NCBI RefSeq assembly: GCF_003315205.1
Contig: NZ_QNRR01000004.1
Coordinates: 62,001-126,000, forward strand
Reading direction: 5' to 3'
DNA: 64,000 bases
Source: Roseimicrobium gellanilyticum
Lineage (GTDB): Bacteria > Verrucomicrobiota > Verrucomicrobiia > Verrucomicrobiales > Verrucomicrobiaceae
Position numbers and translations under genes: made by a program. Numbering within the stretch: position 1 is the first letter of the stretch; every line of letters starts with the position of its first letter. The notes beneath the pieces are model-generated. The model saw nothing but the letters and a program-made list of their open reading frames with translations, made no database searches and had not been told where the DNA came from. Below, piece by piece: positions 8,894 to 16,776 of the stretch.

Positions 8894-11272
8894 ATGGAGG
8901 ACATGGAGGATACGCAGCGGCGCCACAGTCAGAAGCCACCCGGGGATGATCGGGTGGCGGTCTACACGGCGGTATTCGGCGCGTATGATGATCCGCCGGT
9001 GGTCCGGCAGCCTGATCCTGCACTCACCTATGTGCTGCTCACGGAAGACGTGGCCATGCAGGTCCCATCGCCCTGGCAGGTCATGGTTGTCGACCGGGTC
9101 TTCGATGATCCCCAACGGGATGCGCGACGCGTGAAGCTGCTGCCGCACCTCTTCCTGGGTGAATTTGACATTTCTGTCTGGGTCGATGCGAATTGCGATC
9201 TGCTCGCTCTCGATCTCCAAACCATCCACAATCTCCTTGGGGATGCCGACGTGGCCGTCTGTCCGCATCACAGCCGTCGCTGCCTGTATGACGAGGCCAG
9301 GGCTGTGCAGGAACTCCTGATGGATTCGCCAGAGTTGATCGAAAGGCAGATGGCGCTCTATCGTGGCTCCGAGTTTCCCGAGAACTTCGGACTCCACGGC
9401 ACCATGTTTTTGGTGCGGAGACTGGACACGCTTCTTGGCAGGCAATTCTGCCATGAGTGGTGGACGGAGGTCAGCCGCCATTCCAAGCGCGACCAATTGA
9501 GCTTTGATTTCGTGCGGTGGAAGTCGCGGGCAAGGGTGCAGACCCTCGACCTGTCTCATGTAGACAATCCTGTTTTTCGATGGTCTGGAAAACACAAGGT
9601 TCCCAGGATTCCCTATTCGCAAAGCGGGAATGGTCAGTCTGCTTCCCTGCCGCTCCCGGCTCCTTCTGGGCAGCCGGTGGCCGCATCTCCACATCCCAAG
9701 GCACGTGGACTAGAAGCATCGCTCGTGGAGCAAGCCCGCTCACAACTCGCGACACAGGGGTATGCAGAGCCCATCAAGCTATTCTCGGTGCAAGAGTGCC
9801 AGTGGTTGCTGAAAGGACTTGAGGTGAAAGGGGCTCCACCCGCGGAGTGGTTCAAGGGAAATGCAGTGAATCACCGCGCGTTTTATGACGCCGCCACTGA
9901 CTGGCGTATCATGTCCCGTGTCATCGCGGCGATTGGTGAGCATGTGGTGTTGTGGGGTGCATGGCTTGTGAACCGTGAGCCGGGGGAGAAGCACCCCTGG
10001 CATTCCGACATTGAAAGTTCAGCGCCCCAAGGAAAGACTGTCTCCGTGTGGATCGGAATGCGCGGCACCTGCGCGGAAACCTCCCTGAAGATGGCGCCCG
10101 GCTCCCACCTGTTCGGCATCACCGTGCAGGAGAAGGCCTCGCAGAAAGGCAGGCGCCGACAGGACATCTGCGATGAAGACATCGGTGCCTGGACGGAAGA
10201 GTGCGGCGCTGCCGAAGCTCCCAGACTTGTCCCCATGCAGGATGGTGAAGCGCTCTTTTTTGATGGCCGTATCTGGCATGGCTCGAACAATCTCAGCCCG
10301 GAACTCAGGCGCACCGCATTGCTTCTTCAGTATGCGTCCGTGGACACACCCATTCGCATGCCCGTGCCCTATCAGTGTGAGTGGCCCTTCCAGATGCTGG
10401 AGAGGCCGTTGCCCCCGTGCCTGCTGGTGAAGGGCGTCGACCGCGTTCAGGTGAATCGTATTGTGCCGTCTCCGCCTCTGCCGTATGCCACTGGGGAGCG
10501 CCGCTTGCACAGCACTGTTGCTTCTGCGGATCCATCATCATTGAAGGGAATAGTCTCGCCGGGGTGGAAGGCCCACATCCTCTTTGAGGGGACGACGCAT
10601 GGATTGGCGGATGTCCGCAGTCATGTTTCGTTGCTCCAGCCGGGCAGGTGTCCTCATCCTCCGGTTCAGCATCCGGAAGAGGAATTCAAGCTGATGCTGA
10701 AAGGAGAGGTGGAGGCCTACTTTCCTGATCTAAGACATGAGCCGGACGGCGGGCGGAGAAGGCTGCGACCCGGAGATATCACATATACCCCGGCAGGATT
10801 TTACCACACCGTGTCGTCGGTCGGTCCGGAGCCAGCCCGGTATATGATGTGCAAGTGGATTGCGGATCCCTCAGGGGCCACGCCGTCACTTGGCTTCGCA
10901 CAGGTCACCGTTCCCCCCTCCGGTGGAGAGGACGCGGTGAAGGGAGACGGCTGCTGGCATAAGACTGTGCTTTTCGAAGGGCCGACTGCATGCCTCAGTA
11001 AGTTGCGTTGTCATGTCACCACGGTGGAGCCGGGTGGCGGTCACGCGCCGCGCGTGGATTCTTACGACATCATGATCGTCGTCCTCGAGGGTGAGGTGCT
11101 ATCACTTGGACAGCGCATGGGCAAGGACGGCGTCCTCTTCTGTGCTGCAGGGATTCCTCATGGGATGGAGAATGTCGGCACCGTGCCCGCACGTTACCTT
11201 GTCCTGGAGCTGCACGGCGGCAGAATGACGACGAGACTGCTGCGCGAGGAAGGCGTCACCGGCTCCGCGTAG
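8894..11272 (+). CDS. Fusion: DUF616-like glycosyltransferase, PhyH-type dioxygenase, tandem cupin
   Basis: The product is 792 residues with four recognisable regions. Residues 20-240 resemble the DUF616 (TOD1/MUCI70-like) glycosyltransferase domain: VYTAVFGAYD start, an SVWVDANCD acidic motif at 95-102 and a QLSFDF segment at 201-206. Residues 270-500 resemble the phytanoyl-CoA dioxygenase fold with the Fe(II) facial triad H370-x-D372 and H462 (WHGSNN). Residues about 555-655 and 680-785 are two cupin barrels; the first keeps an HPPVQHPEEEF metal-like motif and a distal YHTV, the second has a weaker motif (GGGHAPRVDSYD) and IPHGMENV. A role in making or modifying a surface glycan, with a 2-oxoglutarate oxidation step, is an inference. 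Its 3' end overlaps the convergent gene at 11256 by 17 bases. A second ATG at 8903 is possible. Confidence 0.85.
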   Translation: MEDMEDTQRRHSQKPPGDDRVAVYTAVFGAYDDPPVVRQPDPALTYVLLTEDVAMQVPSPWQVMVVDRVFDDPQRDARRVKLLPHLFLGEFDISVWVDANCDLLALDLQTIHNLLGDADVAVCPHHSRRCLYDEARAVQELLMDSPELIERQMALYRGSEFPENFGLHGTMFLVRRLDTLLGRQFCHEWWTEVSRHSKRDQLSFDFVRWKSRARVQTLDLSHVDNPVFRWSGKHKVPRIPYSQSGNGQSASLPLPAPSGQPVAASPHPKARGLEASLVEQARSQLATQGYAEPIKLFSVQECQWLLKGLEVKGAPPAEWFKGNAVNHRAFYDAATDWRIMSRVIAAIGEHVVLWGAWLVNREPGEKHPWHSDIESSAPQGKTVSVWIGMRGTCAETSLKMAPGSHLFGITVQEKASQKGRRRQDICDEDIGAWTEECGAAEAPRLVPMQDGEALFFDGRIWHGSNNLSPELRRTALLLQYASVDTPIRMPVPYQCEWPFQMLERPLPPCLLVKGVDRVQVNRIVPSPPLPYATGERRLHSTVASADPSSLKGIVSPGWKAHILFEGTTHGLADVRSHVSLLQPGRCPHPPVQHPEEEFKLMLKGEVEAYFPDLRHEPDGGRRRLRPGDITYTPAGFYHTVSSVGPEPARYMMCKWIADPSGATPSLGFAQVTVPPSGGEDAVKGDGCWHKTVLFEGPTACLSKLRCHVTTVEPGGGHAPRVDSYDIMIVVLEGEVLSLGQRMGKDGVLFCAAGIPHGMENVGTVPARYLVLELHGGRMTTRLLREEGVTGSA

Positions 11273-11783
11273 GAGACACAGGGCCTGATGCTGGCGGCCT
11301 TAGAGGCTCCTGAGCCGGGGCATCATGCTGTCCTTGGGCGGCCAGCCAGTCTCTTCCTGCTCCGAGCATCATCTCCACCATGCTGTCGTGCAGTGTGGGG
11401 TCAGTCGTCGTGGGCGGAGTATCGGAAGACAGGAGCGGCTTCGCGTGATTGCTGTCTGCCGGACTCACCTGCTGAGCAGGCATCGTTGGGGGGCGGTGTG
11501 TCACCGTCCGGTTTCCCTGCTGCATGCGCAGGAGTGTCAGCACCTCGTTGAGCTGGCTCTGCAAGTTTTGCTGGAAATCCTCCTGGATGCGAAATCCGCG
11601 GTGAAACTCATTCCGCGCTTCATCTACCTGGCGCGAGAGCATGTTCAGTCGTTCCGCAGTCTTCTGTTTCGCGTCTGCCTGTTGAGACTCGACCCGTTTG
11701 AAGCCCTGGGTCATGCGATTCTGCAGCTTCTCCAGTCTGGCAGCCAGAGGAGCCAGAAGCGGGGAGAGAAGGTGTTTCAGCAT
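11256..11783 (-). CDS. Coiled-coil protein of unknown function
   Basis: The product is 175 residues. The first 90 form one long heptad-rich helix (LAARLEKLQNRMTQGFKRVE onward), and the rest is low-complexity Pro/Thr/Ser/Ala with a short helix (SMVEMMLGAGRDWLAAQG). No signal peptide or known domain was seen. It follows pheS on the same strand after 63 bases and may be co-transcribed with it. Its stop codon lies inside the end of the convergent glycosyltransferase fusion gene. Coding is supported by the regular coiled-coil pattern; function is unknown. Confidence 0.65.
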   Translation of the reverse strand: MLKHLLSPLLAPLAARLEKLQNRMTQGFKRVESQQADAKQKTAERLNMLSRQVDEARNEFHRGFRIQEDFQQNLQSQLNEVLTLLRMQQGNRTVTHRPPTMPAQQVSPADSNHAKPLLSSDTPPTTTDPTLHDSMVEMMLGAGRDWLAAQGQHDAPAQEPLRPPASGPVSPTRSR

Positions 11784-11846
11784 GGCAGTAGGGGAGATGA
11801 CTCAATAGAGCGGCCGCGCTGGAGAAGCGCTGTACTCCAAAGACAA

Positions 11847-12863
11847 TCAGAACTGGGAGAGGAAACGTGCGTCGTTCTCGATCAGATGGCGGATGTCCGT
11901 GATGCCGTGCAGGATCATCGCAAGACGATCCAGACCCATGCCGAAGGCGAAGCCGGTCACCTTCTCGGGATCGAAGAGCTTGTCACCACGCGACTTGCAC
12001 ACGGCTTCGAACACGGCGGGATCCACCATGCCGCAGCCGGCGATTTCAATCCAGCGCGCTTCCTGGCCTTTCACCTCGAGCTTGATGTCGATCTCGAAGC
12101 TGGGCTCCGTGAAGGGGAAGAAGTGCGGGCGGAAACGTACCTGCGTCTGCGGGCCGAAGGTGTCCTGGAAGAAGTACTCCAGCGTGCCCTTCAGGTCGGC
12201 GAGGCTCACGTCGGTGGCGACATAGAGACCTTCGAGCTGGTTGAACACACTCAAGTGTGTGGCGTCGATTTCATCGCGGCGATACGCAGCGCCGGGAGCA
12301 ATGATGCGTACCGGCAGTGCCTTCGCAGACTCCATGGTGCGGATCTGCACGGTGCTGGTGTGCGTGCGCAGAAGGCGGCCATCGGGGAGATAGAAGGTGT
12401 CCTTCTCATTGCGCGCGGGGTGGTCCGCCGGCGTGTTCAGCGCGTCGAAGCAATGCCACTCGGTTTCGATTTCCGGACCGTCGGCGAGCGCGAAGCCCAT
12501 GCGGCGCAGTGTCTGGATGGCGCGGTCGCGGATGCGTGTGAGCGGATGCAGCGCTCCGGAGCGGGCCGGGCGGCCGGGCAGGGTGACATCGATGCCCTTC
12601 ACGGACTCGGCGTCCTTGGCGGCCTGTAGCGATGAGAGCCTCTGCTCGATGCCTGCGGTGAGAGCAGTGCGTACCTCATTGAGCTTCGCGCCCACGGCGG
12701 CCTTCTGATCCGGGGGCACGTCGCGCATGCCGGCGGACACCGTGGTGAGGCGTCCTTTCTTGCCCAGGTAATTCACACGGAAGTTCTCCAGCGAGGTCTC
12801 ATCAGAGATGCCTTCCAGGGTGGCGATGCCTTCGGTGCGGATGGTGTCGAGTTCAGCGAGCAT
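11847..12863 (-). CDS. pheS: Phenylalanyl-tRNA synthetase alpha subunit
   Basis: The product is 338 residues, typical for bacterial PheS. An N-terminal coiled-coil tRNA-binding region (about 1-90) precedes the class II catalytic core. Motif 2 is seen around VRIIAPGAAYRRDEIDATH and motif 3 in TGFAFGMGLDRLAMI, with WIEIAGCGMV before it. It forms the alpha2-beta2 enzyme with PheT. Here it follows rplT but is separated from it by a GNAT gene and a terminator, and pheT is 6.9 kb further on, so the common pheS-pheT operon is broken. Confidence 0.98.
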   Translation of the reverse strand: MLAELDTIRTEGIATLEGISDETSLENFRVNYLGKKGRLTTVSAGMRDVPPDQKAAVGAKLNEVRTALTAGIEQRLSSLQAAKDAESVKGIDVTLPGRPARSGALHPLTRIRDRAIQTLRRMGFALADGPEIETEWHCFDALNTPADHPARNEKDTFYLPDGRLLRTHTSTVQIRTMESAKALPVRIIAPGAAYRRDEIDATHLSVFNQLEGLYVATDVSLADLKGTLEYFFQDTFGPQTQVRFRPHFFPFTEPSFEIDIKLEVKGQEARWIEIAGCGMVDPAVFEAVCKSRGDKLFDPEKVTGFAFGMGLDRLAMILHGITDIRHLIENDARFLSQF

Positions 12864-12926
12864 GGGGGGAGTGGGAAGAGAAGGAAAGGGAACGTGGGAG
12901 TTGGGCTGCGGGGCGCATGCGCTCGC

Positions 12927-13376
12927 TCAGAGAGGCAGGGCGAAGTGATGGCTGGTGATGTTCATCCCTTTGTGCAGGTAAAAGCGGTGCGCGTCAAACC
13001 GCTGCACGCCGGAGTCGAGCTGGAAGTGTGCGCAGCCGCGGCGGCGTGCTTCTTCCACCAGCCAGTCAAAAAGGGCACTGCCGTAGCCGTGCCCGTGATC
13101 CTGCGCACGCGTCACGAGGTCATCCACATACATGTGGGTGCCCCAGACGAGGTTCTGACAGATGCGGAAGCCGGTGAAGGCGCGTATCTCGCCCTGGTGC
13201 TCCAGGTAAACGTAGTTGGCTCCGCGTCCCTGGGCCATGATGGCCGCGTGCACAAAGGCCTCCTCATCCGCGAAGTGAGTGCGGAGCTCTCGCGCAACGG
13301 GGAAGCAACGTGTGAATGCCTCCTGATCCACGGGATCAATGAGGCGGATGATGAAGCTGTCGGCAGAGGAGGGCAC
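12927..13376 (-). CDS. GNAT family N-acetyltransferase
   Basis: The predicted product is 149 residues from the GTG at 13376 (up to 169 from the ATG at 13436). The acetyl-CoA binding motif A is clear: YVDDLVTRAQDHGHGYGSAL, followed by FDWLVEEARRRGC and a C-terminal FYLHKGMNITSHHF that matches the usual GNAT end. I prefer the later start because the ATG at 13436 sits in the loop of the rplT terminator and the intervening residues (MLRLFVFSLLVSF) read like translated terminator. Neither start has an obvious Shine-Dalgarno. The gene is placed between rplT and pheS, where most bacteria have none. Substrate unknown; N-terminal acetylation of a ribosomal protein is only one possibility. Confidence 0.78.
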   Translation of the reverse strand: MPSSADSFIIRLIDPVDQEAFTRCFPVARELRTHFADEEAFVHAAIMAQGRGANYVYLEHQGEIRAFTGFRICQNLVWGTHMYVDDLVTRAQDHGHGYGSALFDWLVEEARRRGCAHFQLDSGVQRFDAHRFYLHKGMNITSHHFALPL

Positions 13377-13412
13377 GGCGTCTCTGAGTTGAAGATGGAA
13401 GGAGACGAGAAG

Positions 13413-13451
13413 TGAAAAAACAAAAAGCCGGAGCATGGGAGCCCCGGCTTT
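13413..13451 (-). terminator. Rho-independent terminator of the rpmI-rplT unit
   Basis: Arms aaagccgg (13424-13431) and ccggcttt (13444-13451) form an 8-bp stem; on the minus strand the stem is followed by a T-rich tract (complement of 13413-13426). It lies 50 bases after the rplT stop, so pheS and the acetyltransferase gene probably need another promoter or read-through. Confidence 0.8.
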
Positions 13452-13503
13452 CCTTGAAGTTTGGGAAACCAGTGAGTCTGGCTGTGGAAGTCTCCGTGCC
13501 TCG

Positions 13504-13896
13504 TTAGGCGGCGGTCTTCTTCAGCGTGACGCCGGTCTTGTTGCCCAGGGCCTGCTTGACCTGATTGATGAGGGCGGCAAAGGCGGCTTCGTCCTTGATG
13601 GCGAGGTCGGAAAGGACCTTGCGATCGAGTTCGATGCCGGCAGCCTTGAGGCCTTCGGTGAAGCGGCTGTAGCTCAGGCCGTGCGCGCGCGTGGCGGCGT
13701 TGAGGCGCTGAATCCAGAGCTTGCGGAAGTCGCGCTTGCGATTCTTACGGTCGCGGTAGTTGTACACCATCGCCTTGCGGACAGCGTCCTTGGCGTAGCG
13801 ATAAAGCTTGGAACGGAAACCGCGGAAGCCTTTGGCGGCTTTGAGTACGCGCTTGCGGCGCTTGCGGCTGGCGGGTGAGTTGGTGGATCTTGGCAT
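13504..13896 (-). CDS. rplT: 50S ribosomal protein L20
   Basis: The product is 130 residues, highly basic at the N-terminus ([16 protein letters not shown]) with the L20 core [20 protein letters not shown] and [20 protein letters not shown]20 binds 23S rRNA early in 50S assembly and, in many bacteria, represses its own operon. It follows rpmI after an unusually long 128-base gap that contains a 7-bp hairpin (ggtcccg 13993-13999 with cgggacc 14005-14011), which could be an L20-responsive or processing element; that role is inferred. A terminator follows at 13413-13451. Confidence 0.98.
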   Translation of the reverse strand: MPRSTNSPASRKRRKRVLKAAKGFRGFRSKLYRYAKDAVRKAMVYNYRDRKNRKRDFRKLWIQRLNAATRAHGLSYSRFTEGLKAAGIELDRKVLSDLAIKDEAAFAALINQVKQALGNKTGVTLKKTAA

Positions 13897-14024
13897 CTTT
13901 GTCTTTCTCTGATCAAGCTGTTGTTTTCGGTGTCGATGTTGGCCTCACTCGATCGAAGGCTCCGGGGCGAGGGGAGCCAGGCGTGGCATCGTGGTCCCGC
14001 GGTACGGGACCGAACTGGAATGGC

Positions 14025-14234
14025 TCAGCTCCAGGGCATGTTGGCCTTCACGGCCGCTGCATCCGTCTTGTCGACGAGTGCTACTTTGCCCAGGTTGCGC
14101 TTCCGCTTCCGGTTCTTGTTCTGGAGAAGGTGGCGCTTCCCCTTTTTACGGCGCAAGATCTTGCCAGAGGCAGTGATCTTGAACCGCTTGGAAACGGACT
14201 TTCTCGTTTTGGCTAGGCCAGCATTTTTGGACAT
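14025..14234 (-). CDS. rpmI: 50S ribosomal protein L35
   Basis: The product is 69 residues from the ATG at 14234. It has the L35 pattern: KTRKSVSKRFKITASGKILR, then a basic KGKRHLLQNKNRKRKR segment. The longer open frame upstream is leader. It is the first gene of an rpmI-rplT unit; infC, which usually precedes it, is not here. A candidate promoter lies just upstream. Confidence 0.97.
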   Translation of the reverse strand: MSKNAGLAKTRKSVSKRFKITASGKILRRKKGKRHLLQNKNRKRKRNLGKVALVDKTDAAAVKANMPWS

Positions 14235-14274
14235 AGGGGCGGAGAGAATACGGGGGACCGGCCCGTGCGCAAGG

Positions 14275-14302
14275 AAATTTTTGGGGTGGGGAGACGTGTC
14301 AA
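14275..14302 (-). promoter_or_regulatory. Candidate promoter of rpmI-rplT
   Basis: On the minus strand a perfect TTGACA (complement of 14297-14302) is followed, after 16 bases, by AAATTT (complement of 14275-14280), a weak -10. It lies about 40 bases upstream of the rpmI ATG and would explain how rpmI-rplT is expressed without infC upstream. Confidence 0.4.
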
Positions 14303-14362
14303 GGGGGCTGTGCCGGGCGCTTTTCACGTGGGACCTGGACCAGAGGGAAGGGGCGATTGTAC

Positions 14363-14800
14363 TCAGCCGGCAATTCTGGCGGCCTCGCTCAGCGCGTGCT
14401 CGACGTCTCTCAGATGTGAAATGGCTCCCTCTACATAGCGATTTGCATGATCCAGGGATGAATCCAGTCTCCTAAATGTGGCCAAAGCTTCATCGGCTTG
14501 ACGGTGTAGGCATTGGGAGGCTCGTGAGGCATCATGGAATGCGCCGGTTGCGCTTTCCAAGTCCGTTGCCGTAGAGGCGTGGGCGGCGTGCTGCCGTCGC
14601 AGCTTCTCCAGGCTGGACGCGGCCTCCTCATGCAATGGATTGAGGAAGCGGCGTCCCATCTCCCTTGCGCATTCATCATTCCACAGACCGGAGACCTCGC
14701 TGCGCCTCTCCAAGTGATCCTGCATGAAGAGCATGCTGCGCTGCAGTTCACTTTCGAACTGGCTGTGCTGCTGGCGGAGCCATGTGTGGTCGCTATTCAT
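14363..14800 (-). CDS. Helical WND-motif protein of the FtsK/WXG-like operon
   Basis: The product is 145 residues and predicted all-helical with no signal peptide. Residues 38-58 (SGLWNDECAREMGRRFLNPLH) share a pattern with the 92-residue gene product two genes upstream in the operon: LWND, then Arg, an aromatic residue and PL 14-15 positions after the Trp. The rest consists of heptad-like helices (EEAASSLEKLRRQHAAHAS and later). It lies 15 bases after the HNH/coiled-coil gene and is the last gene of the five-gene operon. It could be a third WXG100-like substrate or partner, or the immunity/chaperone protein of the nuclease; the sequence does not decide this. Confidence 0.72.
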   Translation of the reverse strand: MNSDHTWLRQQHSQFESELQRSMLFMQDHLERRSEVSGLWNDECAREMGRRFLNPLHEEAASSLEKLRRQHAAHASTATDLESATGAFHDASRASQCLHRQADEALATFRRLDSSLDHANRYVEGAISHLRDVEHALSEAARIAG

Positions 14801-14815
14801 CTTCTGTCCCTGCGC

Positions 14816-16498
14816 CTAAAGTCCGGAGATTGGCGCGTCAAAGGCCTTGAGTTGCTCGCTGCGCCACTGAATCTCCAAGCCGCCCTGTGTGGATTTTTGT
14901 CTGGAGACCGAATGGTGGCGATGGGCCTCGCGGCATGCTTCCGCGGCTTCGGCCTGGCGGGTGTCAGCAGCACGAATGAACGACCCCATGGCAGAGACGG
15001 CGGTGTGTTGCCCGGCGAGTTCCTGCCTTGCCGTGGAAGCCAGGTAGGATGCGTGTTGATGGTCTTCTTCGGCTCGCTGAATGCGCGCTTGGGCATCCAA
15101 GGTCGTGTCCCACGCCGCAGATGCGCTTTGAGCAGCTCCTTGGGCGAGTTCGAGCGCTCGCTCGCAAACCCGCACCCTCTCTTGGGCGGCCTCCCGGTCG
15201 GCGATGGCCACCGAAAGTTCGTGTTCTGCCCTGCTGAGCCAGTCCCGGCAATTCTGTACCTGGCGCCATGCCTGCCTTACAGCTTCTTCGTAAGGACCAG
15301 TGTCGACTGCACGGTAGATCCCCCTGCCATCCTTGTCCGTGCCCACACAGACGGTCTCTGACCGCGCTGAGCTCAGCTCTGCTTCAGCATGACTGAGCTC
15401 GGACTCCGCCTCGGAGAGGGCTCGCTCCGCCCTGTCCACCTCATCACGAGCGTGTTCCTCGCGCTCACGCGCGGTCGCGAGCCAGGTCCGGGCCTCTTCC
15501 AGTTCGTTGCTCCAGAGAGTGACGGCGGCATCCGCGCGGCTACGTGCCTTCTGGGCGTCCGCCAGGCATTGGTTCACCAGCTCCAGGGAATGCACGACCC
15601 GGGTTTTCCAACTGGAGAGATCTGCTTCGAGCCTGCCAATCGTCACTTCGTCATCGCGGTGGCGCGATTGGGCCACGACAAGGCGATGGCGTCCACGATC
15701 GATGTGCTCCGCCGTGCGGTTCAACGTGGACTCCGCCGTGGAGATTGCGGCATCGGCACGCGGTTCCCAATCCTGCAGACTTTCAACAATGCTCGACATG
15801 CCCACGATGAGCCGTCGCGGGTCGATGGCCTGGGCCCCTATCGAAGGCGCCGCATATGCCTTGTCACCAGCAGGGATGGGCGCGCCCGATCGCACAGACA
15901 CTCCCGCTGTAGGCAGGGGCATTGGAGCCAGTCGCGTTGCCTTCCCGCCGGCCTGCAGGATTTGGGCATGCTCCAGCGTCTCTTTGGATACGATGTCCTG
16001 CTTGTGATAGAAACGGAGCAATGTAACAGCGGCGCGGGCCACGCGATCTGCCTTGCGACGATTGGCAAGGCGCGGCAGGTAGGCGAGGTTGGCAATTTTT
16101 GCGGAGAGCTCAGGGGCGAGTCTCACTGGGATGACATGATCCACTTCCAGGGTCTGCCCCTGGTATTTCCATCGGCTTGCCACGGCGGCGTGGCCCTGCT
16201 GAAGCCGGGTGAGATTCTCCGGGGTGAATGCTCCATGCATCCTCATTCGTTTGTAGTTTCGGAGGAGCGAATGCTTTGTCAGCCGTCTTTCCCCTGGCCG
16301 CTCAGGTCTTGCTGCAAGTGCCTGGTCGACGATGGCGGGTACATCCCCGCCGATGGTCTCGACCATGTGAAGCCAGTACATGCACCGGTTCATGCGACCA
16401 TTCGCCGCTCTTGAGGCCCGGAGCCTGGAGAGCTTTTCGGGATTGGTGAGGCGTGCGATGGTTGCGATCGCCGTCGTGTGGGTGATGCTCGGTTCCAC
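14816..16498 (-). CDS. HNH-nuclease-like protein with long coiled-coil region
   Basis: The product is 560 residues. The N-terminal 160 residues carry an HNH-like site: D120-H121 in TLEVDHVIPVRL, N137 in IANLAYLPRL and N146/K149 in ANRRKADR, the usual DH...N...N..K layout of HNH nucleases. Residues about 230-540 are almost continuous Ala/Glu/Arg-rich coiled coil, interrupted near 390 by a short segment (VCVGTDKDGRGIYRAVDTG). No signal peptide is present. It lies 14 bases downstream of the second WXG-like gene, so it belongs to the FtsK operon and is a plausible exported nuclease or the nuclease arm of a defence system. The nuclease at the N-terminus is the reverse of most polymorphic toxins, where it is C-terminal. 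Activity is inferred. Confidence 0.75.
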   Translation of the reverse strand: MEPSITHTTAIATIARLTNPEKLSRLRASRAANGRMNRCMYWLHMVETIGGDVPAIVDQALAARPERPGERRLTKHSLLRNYKRMRMHGAFTPENLTRLQQGHAAVASRWKYQGQTLEVDHVIPVRLAPELSAKIANLAYLPRLANRRKADRVARAAVTLLRFYHKQDIVSKETLEHAQILQAGGKATRLAPMPLPTAGVSVRSGAPIPAGDKAYAAPSIGAQAIDPRRLIVGMSSIVESLQDWEPRADAAISTAESTLNRTAEHIDRGRHRLVVAQSRHRDDEVTIGRLEADLSSWKTRVVHSLELVNQCLADAQKARSRADAAVTLWSNELEEARTWLATAREREEHARDEVDRAERALSEAESELSHAEAELSSARSETVCVGTDKDGRGIYRAVDTGPYEEAVRQAWRQVQNCRDWLSRAEHELSVAIADREAAQERVRVCERALELAQGAAQSASAAWDTTLDAQARIQRAEEDHQHASYLASTARQELAGQHTAVSAMGSFIRAADTRQAEAAEACREAHRHHSVSRQKSTQGGLEIQWRSEQLKAFDAPISGL

Positions 16499-16512
16499 GG
16501 ATTCCCCCCTTC

Positions 16513-16776
16513 TTACAGGTGGCGAAGTTCTTCGATCCGCTCCTGCAGGAAGTGGTCCAGGTGCGTGCTCTTGTCCAGATACTCCTCAAACCACCGGGCT
16601 GTGTCTGACCAATGGCGTTGAAGATCCTCAGCCATGCGACCACCGTAGGCCCCGAACAGAGCGTGGAAGCTTCTGTTGATTTCCTGGACCTCAGTGTGCA
16701 GGTCGTTGCGCTGGTGCCCCAACGTGGTGCGATAGTGGTCGAGTCCTTCGCGAAGCTTGTCGACATCAAGAGCCAT
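16513..16776 (-). CDS. WXG100-like small helical protein (second of pair)
   Basis: The product is 87 residues from the ATG at 16776. It looks like two long helices: residues 1-35 (LDVDKLREGLDHYRTTLG), a turn near FGAYGG, and a second helix with RHWSDTARWFEEYLDK. Length and layout fit the WXG100/ESAT-6-like fold, with YGG and Trp at the turn rather than a strict WxG. It overlaps the preceding WXG-like gene by 11 bases, indicating translational coupling, and precedes the HNH gene. The longer open frame to 16842 would lie inside the upstream gene. Predicted substrate or adaptor of the FtsK-like ATPase. Confidence 0.75.
   Translation of the reverse strand: MALDVDKLREGLDHYRTTLGHQRNDLHTEVQEINRSFHALFGAYGGRMAEDLQRHWSDTARWFEEYLDKSTHLDHFLQERIEELRHL

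Noticed and set aside
11325-12629. 434-codon plus-strand frame opposite pheS and the coiled-coil gene
   Set aside because: Antisense to pheS; residues show only the reverse-complement pattern of the synthetase.
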